From: Desulfobulbus sp.
Lineage (GTDB): Bacteria > Desulfobacterota > Desulfobulbia > Desulfobulbales > Desulfobulbaceae
Direction: 5' to 3'
Length of the DNA: 43,006 nt
Assembly: GCA_028684915.1 (NCBI GenBank)
Contig: JAQUEZ010000032.1
Coordinates: 1-43,006, forward strand
The translations under genes were made by a program, and so were the position numbers. Positions within the stretch are counted from its first letter, which is position 1. Every line of letters starts with the position of its first letter. Of the stretch, positions 32,956 through 40,409 are shown piece after piece. Under the pieces are notes generated by a model. The model did no database searches. It was not told the origin of the DNA and saw only the letters and a list, made by a program, of their open reading frames with translations.

Positions 32956-32974
32956 TACCCTGGTTTATACCCGG
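32956..32974. repeat. paired TACCC repeats, possible integrase arm sites (right)
   Basis: TACCCTGGTTT (32956) and TACCCGG (32968) repeat the 12-bp spacing of the left-end pair at 19109-19130. Confidence 0.4.
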
Positions 32975-32982
32975 AAAAAACG

Positions 32983-33017
32983 TGGAAGTAAACGGACTAA
33001 AATGGAAGGAAGCGGAC
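32983..33017. repeat. 15-bp direct repeat between integrase and tRNA
   Basis: TGGAAGTAAACGGAC (32983-32997) and TGGAAGGAAGCGGAC (33003-33017) agree at 13 of 15 positions with 20-bp period. They are probably binding sites for the integrase or its accessory factor. Confidence 0.4.
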
Positions 33018-33026
33018 GGAAAACAC

Positions 33027-33064
33027 AAAAAAAACCCCGAAAAATCTAATGATTTATCGGGGTT
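33027..33064 (-). terminator. terminator of tRNA-Leu supplied by the element
   Basis: AACCCCGA (33033-33040) pairs with TCGGGGTT (33057-33064), and the stem continues inward with one mismatch. On the minus strand a run of eight T follows (complement of 33027-33034). It lies 34 nt after the tRNA 3' end. Confidence 0.85.
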
Positions 33065-33067
33065 AAA

Positions 33068-33089
33068 GGACTTCCACGGAAGTCCGTGG
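33068..33089. repeat. two overlapping, mutually exclusive palindromes
   Basis: GGACTTCC/GGAAGTCC (33068-33085) and CCACGGA/TCCGTGG (33074-33089) share bases, so only one can form at a time. It sits between the tRNA end and its terminator inside the right attachment region. Confidence 0.4.
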
Positions 33090-33098
33090 ATAACAATA

Positions 33099-33185
33099 TG
33101 GTGCCGAAGAGAAGACTCGAACTTCCACTGGGAAACCCCAACTAGACCCTGAACCTAGCGCGTCTACCAATTCCGCCACTTCGGC
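33099..33185 (-). tRNA. tRNA-Leu (anticodon CAG)
   Basis: The 87-nt gene reads leftward from 33185. The acceptor stem GCCGAAG pairs with CTTCGGC, followed by A-CCA encoded at 33099-33101. The anticodon stem CTAGG/TCTAG holds loop TTCAGGG with CAG, and the T-loop is TTCGAGT. A long variable arm marks it as class II. Its 3' end is the attachment site of the element, which restores an intact tRNA. Confidence 0.95.
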
Positions 33186-33197
33186 ACTGCGCGGGCC

Positions 33198-33226
33198 ATT
33201 ATGCTAGATCGGTGGTTCCTTGTCAA
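33198..33226 (-). promoter_or_regulatory. tRNA-Leu promoter
   Basis: On the minus strand, TTGACA (complement of 33221-33226), a 17-nt spacer and CATAAT (complement of 33198-33203) lie just upstream of the tRNA. This is close to the sigma-70 consensus. The remaining intergenic DNA up to 33478 shows no gene. Confidence 0.85.
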
Positions 33227-33478
33227 GCATTTCTTTGTTACCGTAAATAGATTTGTTGAAGAGGCTCCATGGTCTGGTTGCAGGCATGGCTGGAGCTGAA
33301 AGCGATACGCAATGTGCCATTGCTCGAAGGTGTCTGAGGGCCATCAGCTATGAACTGTTTGCTTGTTTTTTCGATATAGGGTAAGTATCCCCTTTTCATG
33401 GTCGCGTAGGTTTTTCCTGCGTGCCGGGAATCCTTTTTTTGTGTTGTAAAGAGACCGCAGTCATCGGCGGCAGCTTCC

Positions 33479-34450
33479 ATGGAAATATATACAGATCTTA
33501 CCGCAATCCAACATCCGTTTGTCCGCGCCCATGTAACCATCGGGAACTTTGATGGCGTACATCTGGGGCACCAGAAGCTCTTTGAGCATGTGGTGACCAG
33601 GGCTCGTCAGGACCAGGGGACCAGTGTTGCCGTCACCTTTGACCCGCACCCACTGAAAGTTCTCAGCCCCAAGGGTATTCGCCTGATTTCCACCACCGAG
33701 CAGAAAATTGAGTTGATCGAGCGCGCAGGCATTGATGTGCTGGTCGTCATTCCTTTTAGTCGCGAAGTTGCGGTGACCACGGCCGAGGACTTTGTGAGTC
33801 AGGTCCTGCTGGAGCGTTTGGGAATGCGTGACCTGGTGGTAGGGTATGACTATGCCATGGGGAAGGGGCGTCAGGGGGATACAGATTTCCTCAAGGGCCA
33901 AGGAATGGAAAAAGGTTTTTCCGTGTTGGTGATGCCAGCTCACTACGAACAAGAGAGCCTGGTTTCCAGTACCCGGATTCGTCGGTTGGTGGCCGACGGC
34001 AAGATGCGTGATGTCCGTCGTTTGCTTGGCCGCTATTACCAAATACGTGGTGATGTGCAGTTGGGGCGGCAACGAGGCGGAAAATTGCTCGGCTTTCCTA
34101 CTGCCAATCTCAGCCTGTCCGAGGAAGACCTCTGCCCGAAGCGGGGAGTCTATGTGACCCAGGTCATATACGATGGCCGGCAGTACGGTGGTGTTTCCAA
34201 TATCGGCTATAATCCGACCTTCGGTGACACTAGCCTGGTGGCGGAAACCCATATTTTCGATTTTAATGCTGATATTTACGGACGACCTTTAAAAATCAAT
34301 CTCCTGCGGCATCTGCGCGGGGAAATCGCCTTTGATGGTATCGAGTCTCTGGCTCAGCAGATTCGTCGGGATATTCAAGTTGCGCAGGAAGTCCTGGCGC
34401 AGGAGCGTCAGCGTCGGTTGATCAGCTATCAGCGGCAAGAAGGCGTTTAA
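33479..34450 (+). CDS. ribF: bifunctional riboflavin kinase / FAD synthetase
   Basis: The 323-residue protein has an N-terminal FAD synthetase (nucleotidyltransferase) domain with GNFDGVHLGHQ and the later SSTRIR motif. The C-terminal flavokinase domain has GKLLGFPTANL. It converts riboflavin to FMN and FAD. Length is normal. The ribosome binding site is poor. It lies a few kilobases before ribE-ribBA-ribH. Confidence 0.95.
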   Translation: MEIYTDLTAIQHPFVRAHVTIGNFDGVHLGHQKLFEHVVTRARQDQGTSVAVTFDPHPLKVLSPKGIRLISTTEQKIELIERAGIDVLVVIPFSREVAVTTAEDFVSQVLLERLGMRDLVVGYDYAMGKGRQGDTDFLKGQGMEKGFSVLVMPAHYEQESLVSSTRIRRLVADGKMRDVRRLLGRYYQIRGDVQLGRQRGGKLLGFPTANLSLSEEDLCPKRGVYVTQVIYDGRQYGGVSNIGYNPTFGDTSLVAETHIFDFNADIYGRPLKINLLRHLRGEIAFDGIESLAQQIRRDIQVAQEVLAQERQRRLISYQRQEGV

Positions 34451-34530
34451 GCGAGGTCCGGTTGTTTGGGCATTTTCCCCGAGTCGTTGCCTTGCGTCGT
34501 AAGCAATTGTGCCTATACTATAGAAACTTT

Positions 34531-34622
34531 GATGGCCTCGTAAAAGCAGAAGAAACGGGATCTTGCTTCAGAAAAACAGTATCTTACGGAGCACGGAGCG
34601 TCGTTTTTGTGGCTTTTTACCA
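34531..34622. repeat. MITE-like intergenic inverted repeat
   Basis: CCTCGTAAAAGC (34535-34547) and GCTTTTTACCAG (about 34611-34622) form imperfect inverted ends. The left word GATGGCCTCGTAAAA is related to the hairpin at 6322-6348. It is probably a member of the same dispersed family, between ribF and the TPR gene. Confidence 0.4.
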
Positions 34623-34702
34623 GAACGATAAACTTTTCCCTTGGGGATGAGGCGGCGCGCCACCCCCAACGGGTCCACTTCAGCAGAGAGAAAGGTTTTT
34701 TT

Positions 34703-35335
34703 ATGACGGAAGCACAGAAACCAGCCGAGATTGCGGCTGTCATCAGCGAGCTGGAAAAAATAGTTGGGGAAAAGCCGAGCAATGTTATGGCCCGGCATCA
34801 CCTTGGTTTGATTTATCGGCAGGTCGGACGCATCAACGATGCCGTGGCTCAGCTGGAAAAGGCGATTGAACTGGATGACCAGTCCATGGAAAGCATGATC
34901 AACCTGGGAGCGATCTTTTTTGACCAGGGGGATACCGACCGCGCACTCGAACTCAATGAGCGGGCGTTGAAAATTTCCCCGGATATGGCCGAGGCCCATG
35001 TGAACATCGGTTTAATTCGCCAGCATCGCGGTGAAGTCGATCAGGCTGTGGACTGCTACTCCAAAGCGGTTCAGATTGATCCTAAACTGCTGACTGCTTG
35101 GATCAATCTCACCTCCGCCTACACCATGCTCGAAGACGACCAAAAGGCAGTGGACGCTGCTCGTCAGGCTGTGACCTTGGAACCGGATTCGGCTATGGCC
35201 CGCAACAACCTGGCAGTGGCCCTCTATTTCAAGGGTGACTATGCCGATTCGCAACGTAACATGGAGAAGGCCAAGGAACTTGGATACAGTGTGGATGCCC
35301 GTTTTGTCGAGGCGCTCAAGGAAAAACTGGCCTGA
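34703..35335 (+). CDS. TPR-repeat protein (210 residues)
   Basis: The protein carries about four to five tetratricopeptide repeats; ALELNERALKISPDMAEAHVNIGLI is a typical unit. It should serve as a protein-interaction scaffold. No signal peptide or membrane helix is visible, so it is probably cytosolic. It starts at ATG 34703 with AAAGG upstream and is followed after two bases by the next gene. Confidence 0.82.
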   Translation: MTEAQKPAEIAAVISELEKIVGEKPSNVMARHHLGLIYRQVGRINDAVAQLEKAIELDDQSMESMINLGAIFFDQGDTDRALELNERALKISPDMAEAHVNIGLIRQHRGEVDQAVDCYSKAVQIDPKLLTAWINLTSAYTMLEDDQKAVDAARQAVTLEPDSAMARNNLAVALYFKGDYADSQRNMEKAKELGYSVDARFVEALKEKLA

Positions 35336-35337
35336 TC

Positions 35338-36492
35338 ATGAGCAGTAAGGCAGAAGCACTCCTCAAACCTTGGTGCCCATTCTGTGGTATGGATGTCGGA
35401 CGACCGACATTTGGTACCCAGCGGAAGTTGCGCGAGTTTGCCCAAGGCACCTGTGAATGCGGGGCGGTTTATGTGAGCGATCCCACCGGTCACAATATCG
35501 GTGCAGCCATGGTTGAATGCTTGGTCATTGCCTGCAACGATGAGTGGGACCTTGCTTGGGAACTGATTCCTGAGGATGATTATCTCACCGGGATTTTAGA
35601 CGATTACGACGAGGATACCCATCAGGTCATTCCTAAGCGGAATCTCGACGGGCGTGCGGTTCGTGGTGTGCTGTACTTCGTGCGCCTGCACCGGGAGATG
35701 GCCGATCTCGTCAAGCGGTTTGAAAAGAAGTCGGCTGGGCAGCAAGAGCCAAGTGCGGGCGTTGCCGAGGCTCCGCAAGAGATTGCACCCGTCATGGAAC
35801 CGGCCCGCGATCCCAAGCGCAAAAGAAAACGGGCGGACAAGAACGGGGTCAAGGCTCTGGCAGAGGCCAGGGATATCGACAGCCTGGTTGATCTTTTTTT
35901 TGATGATCGCAAAGTTTTGCGCTATCTGCAACGGCTGGTCTACGAGCCTACCCCTGGTGGCAGCTATCATGCGGCCTGGGTTATCGGGCAGGTTTGTGCT
36001 CGGGTCGCCACCCGTGAACCTGGACCGGTTGCCGATCTGTTGCACCGGTTGTTTGAGGCAAGTTCGGACTCGGCCTCTAGTTCCTGGGGCATGGTGGAAA
36101 CCATTGGCGCAATTATCGCCGGCCGACCTGATATTTATGGCGCTTTTACCCGGCACCTGTTCGGCTTTATGGGTGATCCCGCTACCCGTGAGGGGGTTCT
36201 TTGGGGATTGGGGGAGATTGCTGCCGTCAGGCCGGATCTCATCCGCAAATCCACGCCGTTTTATTCCCTCTTCCCTGTACTTAACCATACGGACCCTGAA
36301 TTGCGGGGCTTGACCCTGCGGCTTTTGGGACGGATTCAGGCTAAGGAGGCCGTCTTACAGATTATGGGCCTCCAATTCGACAACACCCCCATCACTATCT
36401 ACGAACAAGGGCAGCCCGTGGAAACCACCGTGGCCGCGTTGAGCGTCGAGGCTACCCAATACATTCATAAGGACGATGCCAATGGCGAGTGA
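35338..36492 (+). CDS. zinc-ribbon/HEAT-like protein, resembles the DVU0298 family of sulfate reducers
   Basis: The 384-residue protein begins with a CPFCG...CECG zinc ribbon (about residues 13-42). A mixed domain and a basic linker (about 160-170) come next, then about 200 residues of HEAT/PBS-lyase-like helical repeats (for example DPATREGVLWGLGEIAAVRPDL). I recall a similar architecture as the DVU0298 family conserved in sulfate reducers, with moderate certainty. Function unknown. It lies between two TPR genes with 2-nt and overlapping junctions, suggesting a complex. Confidence 0.65.
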   Translation: MSSKAEALLKPWCPFCGMDVGRPTFGTQRKLREFAQGTCECGAVYVSDPTGHNIGAAMVECLVIACNDEWDLAWELIPEDDYLTGILDDYDEDTHQVIPKRNLDGRAVRGVLYFVRLHREMADLVKRFEKKSAGQQEPSAGVAEAPQEIAPVMEPARDPKRKRKRADKNGVKALAEARDIDSLVDLFFDDRKVLRYLQRLVYEPTPGGSYHAAWVIGQVCARVATREPGPVADLLHRLFEASSDSASSSWGMVETIGAIIAGRPDIYGAFTRHLFGFMGDPATREGVLWGLGEIAAVRPDLIRKSTPFYSLFPVLNHTDPELRGLTLRLLGRIQAKEAVLQIMGLQFDNTPITIYEQGQPVETTVAALSVEATQYIHKDDANGE

Positions 36493-37084
36493 CACCCTAC
36501 AACCGTTGAATACCCTCGGATCTATGCCCAATGGCCCGGATGCCGACCTGGATGATCCGGCGAAAAAGGATTACCTGGAGGGGCGTAAATTTTTTCAAAA
36601 TGGCGAGTATTCCCAGGCTGCCATAGCCTTCCACAACGCCCTGCGAGGGTTTGAGGAAAAGGGCGACCAGATCGGTGTGGCCAACTCTGCCGACCGACTT
36701 GGTGATGCCTGTCTTGCCCGTGGCGAATATGCCATGGCTTTGGCCAACTATCAGCAGGCCCATATCATCTGTGAGAAGGAAGACGATAGTTTTTCGGTCC
36801 TTGCTCTGAATAAGAAGATGGCTGCTACCTATCGCAAACTCGGGGACCATGAGAAGGCGCTTGAATTGCTCTATGATATCCTTGAGCATTATCGCCTGAC
36901 CAACAACCCCAAGGGTGCAGTGGAAGTGCTGGTGTTGATTGCCGATGCCTATCTGGATCTGGGAGATAAGACCAGCGCCGCCGATGCCTATCGGTCGGCT
37001 GCCAACATTCATAAAGGATTTAAGCATGCACGCTTGGCCGAAGATTTTACCCAGCGGGCTGCGGCATTGGAGCAGGAAGGCTAA
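36482..37084 (+). CDS. TPR-repeat protein (200 residues)
   Basis: It contains about four TPR units (GEYSQAAIAFHNALRGFEEKG, GEYAMALANYQQAHIICEKE and others). ATG 36482 is preferred over ATG 36476 because AAGGA then has 8-nt spacing. The gene overlaps the previous stop by 11 bases and its own stop touches the ribE start codon. Cytosolic; partner unknown. Confidence 0.8.
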   Translation: MASDTLQPLNTLGSMPNGPDADLDDPAKKDYLEGRKFFQNGEYSQAAIAFHNALRGFEEKGDQIGVANSADRLGDACLARGEYAMALANYQQAHIICEKEDDSFSVLALNKKMAATYRKLGDHEKALELLYDILEHYRLTNNPKGAVEVLVLIADAYLDLGDKTSAADAYRSAANIHKGFKHARLAEDFTQRAAALEQEG

Positions 37085-37738
37085 ATGTTCACCGGGATCA
37101 TTCAAGGGCTGGGGACGCTTTTTGAAAAACGCCCTGCCGGCGGTGGGATGATCTTCGGGCTTGAAGCCGATTTCGACCTGACTGATCCGGAGGAGGGGGA
37201 ATCTATTGCTGTCAACGGCGCCTGCCTGACTGCGCGAAACATCAAAGGCAATCGCTTTTATGTCGATGTTTCTCCGGAGAGTCTGCGACGAACGGTACTG
37301 GGTGGCCTGCAGGCTGGAAACCGGGTGAACCTAGAACGGGCTCTTCGTTTGAGCGACCGCCTGGGGGGGCACCTGGTGAGTGGTCATGTCGATGCTCAGG
37401 GGCAGGTCAAAGAGCGACGCAATGCCGGGGATTTCACCCTGTTCGGCTTTTCCCTTGACGCCGCATTGACTAAATACGTGGTCGAAAAGGGTTCGGTGAC
37501 CATCAACGGCGTCAGCCTGACGGTAAATAGCTGCGAACGCGATCGGTTTTCGGTATCTATCATACCTCACACCCTTTCGGTCACTACCCTGGGGCTGTTG
37601 CGTGAGGGCGATAAGGTAAATATCGAGGTGGATATCATTGGCAAGTATGTGGAAAAACTCCTTTCAGTCGATCAGGCTGGCGGTGTGGCCCGGAGCCGAA
37701 TCAATCCCGGTTTTCTTGCCGAACACGGATTCTTATAA
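37085..37738 (+). CDS. ribE: riboflavin synthase, alpha subunit
   Basis: The 217-residue protein is built of two lumazine-binding repeats, beginning MFTGIIQGLG and with GHVDAQG in the first. It converts two molecules of dimethyl-ribityllumazine to riboflavin. The start codon follows the previous stop with no gap. Confidence 0.95.
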   Translation: MFTGIIQGLGTLFEKRPAGGGMIFGLEADFDLTDPEEGESIAVNGACLTARNIKGNRFYVDVSPESLRRTVLGGLQAGNRVNLERALRLSDRLGGHLVSGHVDAQGQVKERRNAGDFTLFGFSLDAALTKYVVEKGSVTINGVSLTVNSCERDRFSVSIIPHTLSVTTLGLLREGDKVNIEVDIIGKYVEKLLSVDQAGGVARSRINPGFLAEHGFL

Positions 37739-37917
37739 TCACGGCTGGCGCAGGTGGTCAGCTGCAACACGCCATGGCAGCCGCAGAGTTCGGCTCGCCT
37801 CCTGCAAGGGAGCGGTTGTCGAAAATAATTGCATGTAAATAGGTTCTTCTTTTTTCGGAGAAGGCCTGGCAACAGAGGGGGCTGACGTCAGTGGGCGACA
37901 GCTTGGAGAGGCATGGT

Positions 37918-39162
37918 ATGGCAGTCAGTTCTATAGATGAAGTAATCGAAGATATCAAGGCCGGGAAAATGGTGATCCTGGTTGATGATGAAGACCGGGA
38001 AAACGAAGGCGACCTCTGTATGGCCGCCGAATTGGTAAACTCGGAGGCGATCAATTTTATGGCCACTTATGGCCGTGGGTTGATCTGTCTGGCTTTGAGC
38101 CCTGATATTGTTGATCAGCTTGGTCTCCCCATGATGGTTTCCAACAATCAGTCACCCTATGGTACCGGTTTCACAATCAGTATCGAGGCTCGCACCGGGG
38201 TGAGTACCGGTATTTCGGCAGCGGATCGCGCCCGTACCATTGAGGCAGCGGTAGCGCAGGACGCAACGCCGCGGGATATCATAAGCCCTGGCCATATTTT
38301 TCCCTTGCGTGCCCGCAGCGGTGGTGTGCTTGTTCGCACCGGACAAACAGAGGGGTCGGTGGATCTGGCCCGACTGGCCGGATTGCGAACCGCCGGTATC
38401 ATCTGCGAGATCATGAAGGATGACGGCACCATGGCTCGGATGCCTGATCTGGAGATCTTTGCCAAAGAGCACGATCTCAAGATAGCTACCATTGCTGATC
38501 TGGTTGCCTACCGTCTGCGGAAGGACGCCTTGGTTCGTCCTGCCGTTGAGGCGCGTCTGCCCACGGTGCATGCCGGTGAATTCCGGGTGATCGCCTACAA
38601 TAACGATATTGATAACCTGGAACATATTGCCCTTGTCATGGGTGATGTCAATACGGATGAGCCGGTGATGGTTCGGGTGCATTCCGAGTGTCTGACCGGA
38701 GATGTGTTCGGTTCGGCCCGTTGCGACTGCGGCCCTCAGCTTCATGCTGCGATGCGCATGGTTGAACAGGAAGGGCGCGGCGTGGTGCTCTACATGCGTC
38801 AGGAAGGCCGCGGCATTGGTTTGGTCAACAAACTCAAAGCCTACAATCTTCAAGATGTTGACGGGCTGGATACGGTTGAGGCCAACATTCGGCTCGGTTT
38901 TAAACCCGATCTCCGCGATTACGGTATAGGCGCGCAGATTCTCCGTGATCTTGGGGTGCGAAAAATGCGGCTTTTGACCAATAATCCTAAAAAGATCATT
39001 GGGTTGGAAGGGTATGGTCTGGAAGTTGTCGATCGGTTACCCATCGAGATTCCGGGCGATGAAGAAAATAGAAAGTATTTACGAACCAAACGCGATAAGA
39101 TGGGGCATATCCTTGAGCTGTATGGCGACATGCCGATGGGATCGGTCACCAGAGATCCGTGA
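37918..39162 (+). CDS. ribBA: bifunctional 3,4-DHBP synthase / GTP cyclohydrolase II
   Basis: The 414-residue fusion makes both riboflavin precursors. The N-terminal DHBP synthase domain has [11 protein letters not shown] and [11 protein letters not shown]. The C-terminal cyclohydrolase II has the zinc cysteines in [15 protein letters not shown] and the [11 protein letters not shown] motif. ATG 37918 follows GGAGAGG. No FMN riboswitch signature is visible in the 179-bp gap upstream. Confidence 0.95.
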   Translation: MAVSSIDEVIEDIKAGKMVILVDDEDRENEGDLCMAAELVNSEAINFMATYGRGLICLALSPDIVDQLGLPMMVSNNQSPYGTGFTISIEARTGVSTGISAADRARTIEAAVAQDATPRDIISPGHIFPLRARSGGVLVRTGQTEGSVDLARLAGLRTAGIICEIMKDDGTMARMPDLEIFAKEHDLKIATIADLVAYRLRKDALVRPAVEARLPTVHAGEFRVIAYNNDIDNLEHIALVMGDVNTDEPVMVRVHSECLTGDVFGSARCDCGPQLHAAMRMVEQEGRGVVLYMRQEGRGIGLVNKLKAYNLQDVDGLDTVEANIRLGFKPDLRDYGIGAQILRDLGVRKMRLLTNNPKKIIGLEGYGLEVVDRLPIEIPGDEENRKYLRTKRDKMGHILELYGDMPMGSVTRDP

Positions 39163-39182
39163 TAGCCTGATAGGAAAGAAAC

Positions 39183-39650
39183 ATGGCAAAGTATCTTGAG
39201 GGACATTTACAGGGGACCGGGCGTAAAATTGGTGTTGTTGTTGCCCGGTTTAATTCCTTTATTTCAGAAAAACTGCTGGAAGGTGCCATTGATAGCATGG
39301 TGCGCTCCGGTGTGAACAGCGATGACATTACGGTTGCCCGTGTGCCCGGCGCATTTGAAATCCCGCTGGTTGCTCAGAAAATGGCAAAGTCGGCTAAGTA
39401 TGATGCAGTAATCGTCCTTGGTGCGGTCATTCGTGGCGCAACACCCCATTTTGATTTTGTTGCAGGCGAGGTAGCCAAAGGAACAGCGCAGGTTATGCTT
39501 GATTCAGGCATCCCTGTACTCTTTGGTGTATTGACCACCGAGACCATCGAGCAGGCCATTGAACGTGCAGGAACCAAGGCAGGGAACAAGGGGTCCGATG
39601 TTGCCATTGCTGCCTTAGAAATGATTAATTTGCTGGAGAACATTGGTTGA
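39183..39650 (+). CDS. ribH: 6,7-dimethyl-8-ribityllumazine synthase
   Basis: The 155-residue protein matches lumazine synthase, with [24 protein letters not shown] and [12 protein letters not shown]. It supplies the substrate of RibE. AGGAAAG precedes the start, 20 nt after ribBA. Confidence 0.96.
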   Translation: MAKYLEGHLQGTGRKIGVVVARFNSFISEKLLEGAIDSMVRSGVNSDDITVARVPGAFEIPLVAQKMAKSAKYDAVIVLGAVIRGATPHFDFVAGEVAKGTAQVMLDSGIPVLFGVLTTETIEQAIERAGTKAGNKGSDVAIAALEMINLLENIG

Positions 39651-39702
39651 TGCCTGTGTCGTATTGCCGCATTGCCGGCCACACACGCCTTTGTGAATCA
39701 TT

Positions 39703-40125
39703 ATGGGATTAAGGCGTAAATCCAGGGAATTTGCCCTGCAGTTTTTGTTTGGTCATGATTTTCAGGGGCGCTCTTGTGCCCCTGAAGAAGTGGCTCGGGA
39801 TATCGATGTCTTTTGTCAATTTTTTGATGTCGAAGAGAAATCGCTTGTCTATGGAAAAGAGCTGATTATCGGCATCTGCACCAATTTTGATGAGATTGAT
39901 ACGCTGCTCGCCCAACATTCACACAACTGGCGCGTAGAGCGTATGTCCCTGGTCGATAGGAACATCCTACGCATTGCTGTGTATGAGATGCAGCACTGCG
40001 ACCAGGCACCTGCCCAGGTGGCCATCAACGAGGCCTTGGAAATCGCCAAGCGTTACTCCATTGGCGAATCAGTCGCCTTTATCAACGGTATTCTTGACGC
40101 CGTTCAGGCCTCTTTTGACCAGTAA
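39703..40125 (+). CDS. nusB: transcription antitermination factor NusB
   Basis: The 140-residue all-helical protein has the NusB signature (RRKSREFALQFLF near the start, VAINEALEIAKRY, then FINGILDAV). It joins the rRNA antitermination complex. The ribH-nusB order is common in bacteria. Confidence 0.94.
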   Translation: MGLRRKSREFALQFLFGHDFQGRSCAPEEVARDIDVFCQFFDVEEKSLVYGKELIIGICTNFDEIDTLLAQHSHNWRVERMSLVDRNILRIAVYEMQHCDQAPAQVAINEALEIAKRYSIGESVAFINGILDAVQASFDQ

Positions 40126-40181
40126 CTCTCTACTTTTCCTCCCTTTCATTTCTTCTTTTTTTCGTCGACCTTTCATAACGG

Positions 40182-40309
40182 AACGTGTGCACAGGGGCTT
40201 TCCCCTGTCGGGACGTTGGTGATCGGGTGCTGTTTTGCTCTTTTCTCAAAAATAGTGTACACATAAAGGGGCCTTCGAACTTTAGCATCTTTGATAGTTG
40301 AGTTCGAAG
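40182..40309. other. two hairpins between nusB and ftsK
   Basis: ACAGGGG (40191-40197) pairs with CCCCTGT (40202-40208), extended outward by AACGT/ACGTT. CTTCGAACT (40273-40281) pairs with AGTTCGAAG (40301-40309). Neither has an immediate T-run; the first may end the riboflavin operon. Nothing else is seen in the 284-bp gap. Confidence 0.4.
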
Positions 40310-40409
40310 TGCCTGGCTGGCTATGGTTGCCGCCTGGAATCGTTTTCATCTCCACGTTGAACAGACAGAGTGCTGGCATCTTTTTGCTGGATTAGAAAGA
40401 AGATTATTC

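Larger units (their letters stand above)
19021..33122. mobile_element. integrated satellite-like mobile element in tRNA-Leu(CAG)
   Basis: Boundaries are set by an imperfect direct repeat of the tRNA 3' end (19021-19043 and 33099-33122). The P4-type integrase (31654-32892) sits beside the intact tRNA. Contents are integrase, AlpA-like regulator, two TOPRIM primase-helicases, several small unknown genes, two short-repeat arrays, and an anti-phage deaminase at the distal end. No capsid, terminase, relaxase or conjugation gene is visible. It therefore looks like a phage satellite or an integrated, replicating genomic island rather than a prophage or ICE. The deaminase end is clearly richer in A/T than the rest. 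Confidence 0.8.

Noticed and set aside
33238..33480. Leftward frame of about 80 codons opposite the ribF start
   Set aside because: No ribosome binding site, no recognisable motif, and it overlaps the ribF start region.
37739..37917. FMN riboswitch before ribBA
   Set aside because: The conserved AGGG...GGCGGT core and the expected multi-stem layout are not visible here or before ribE.
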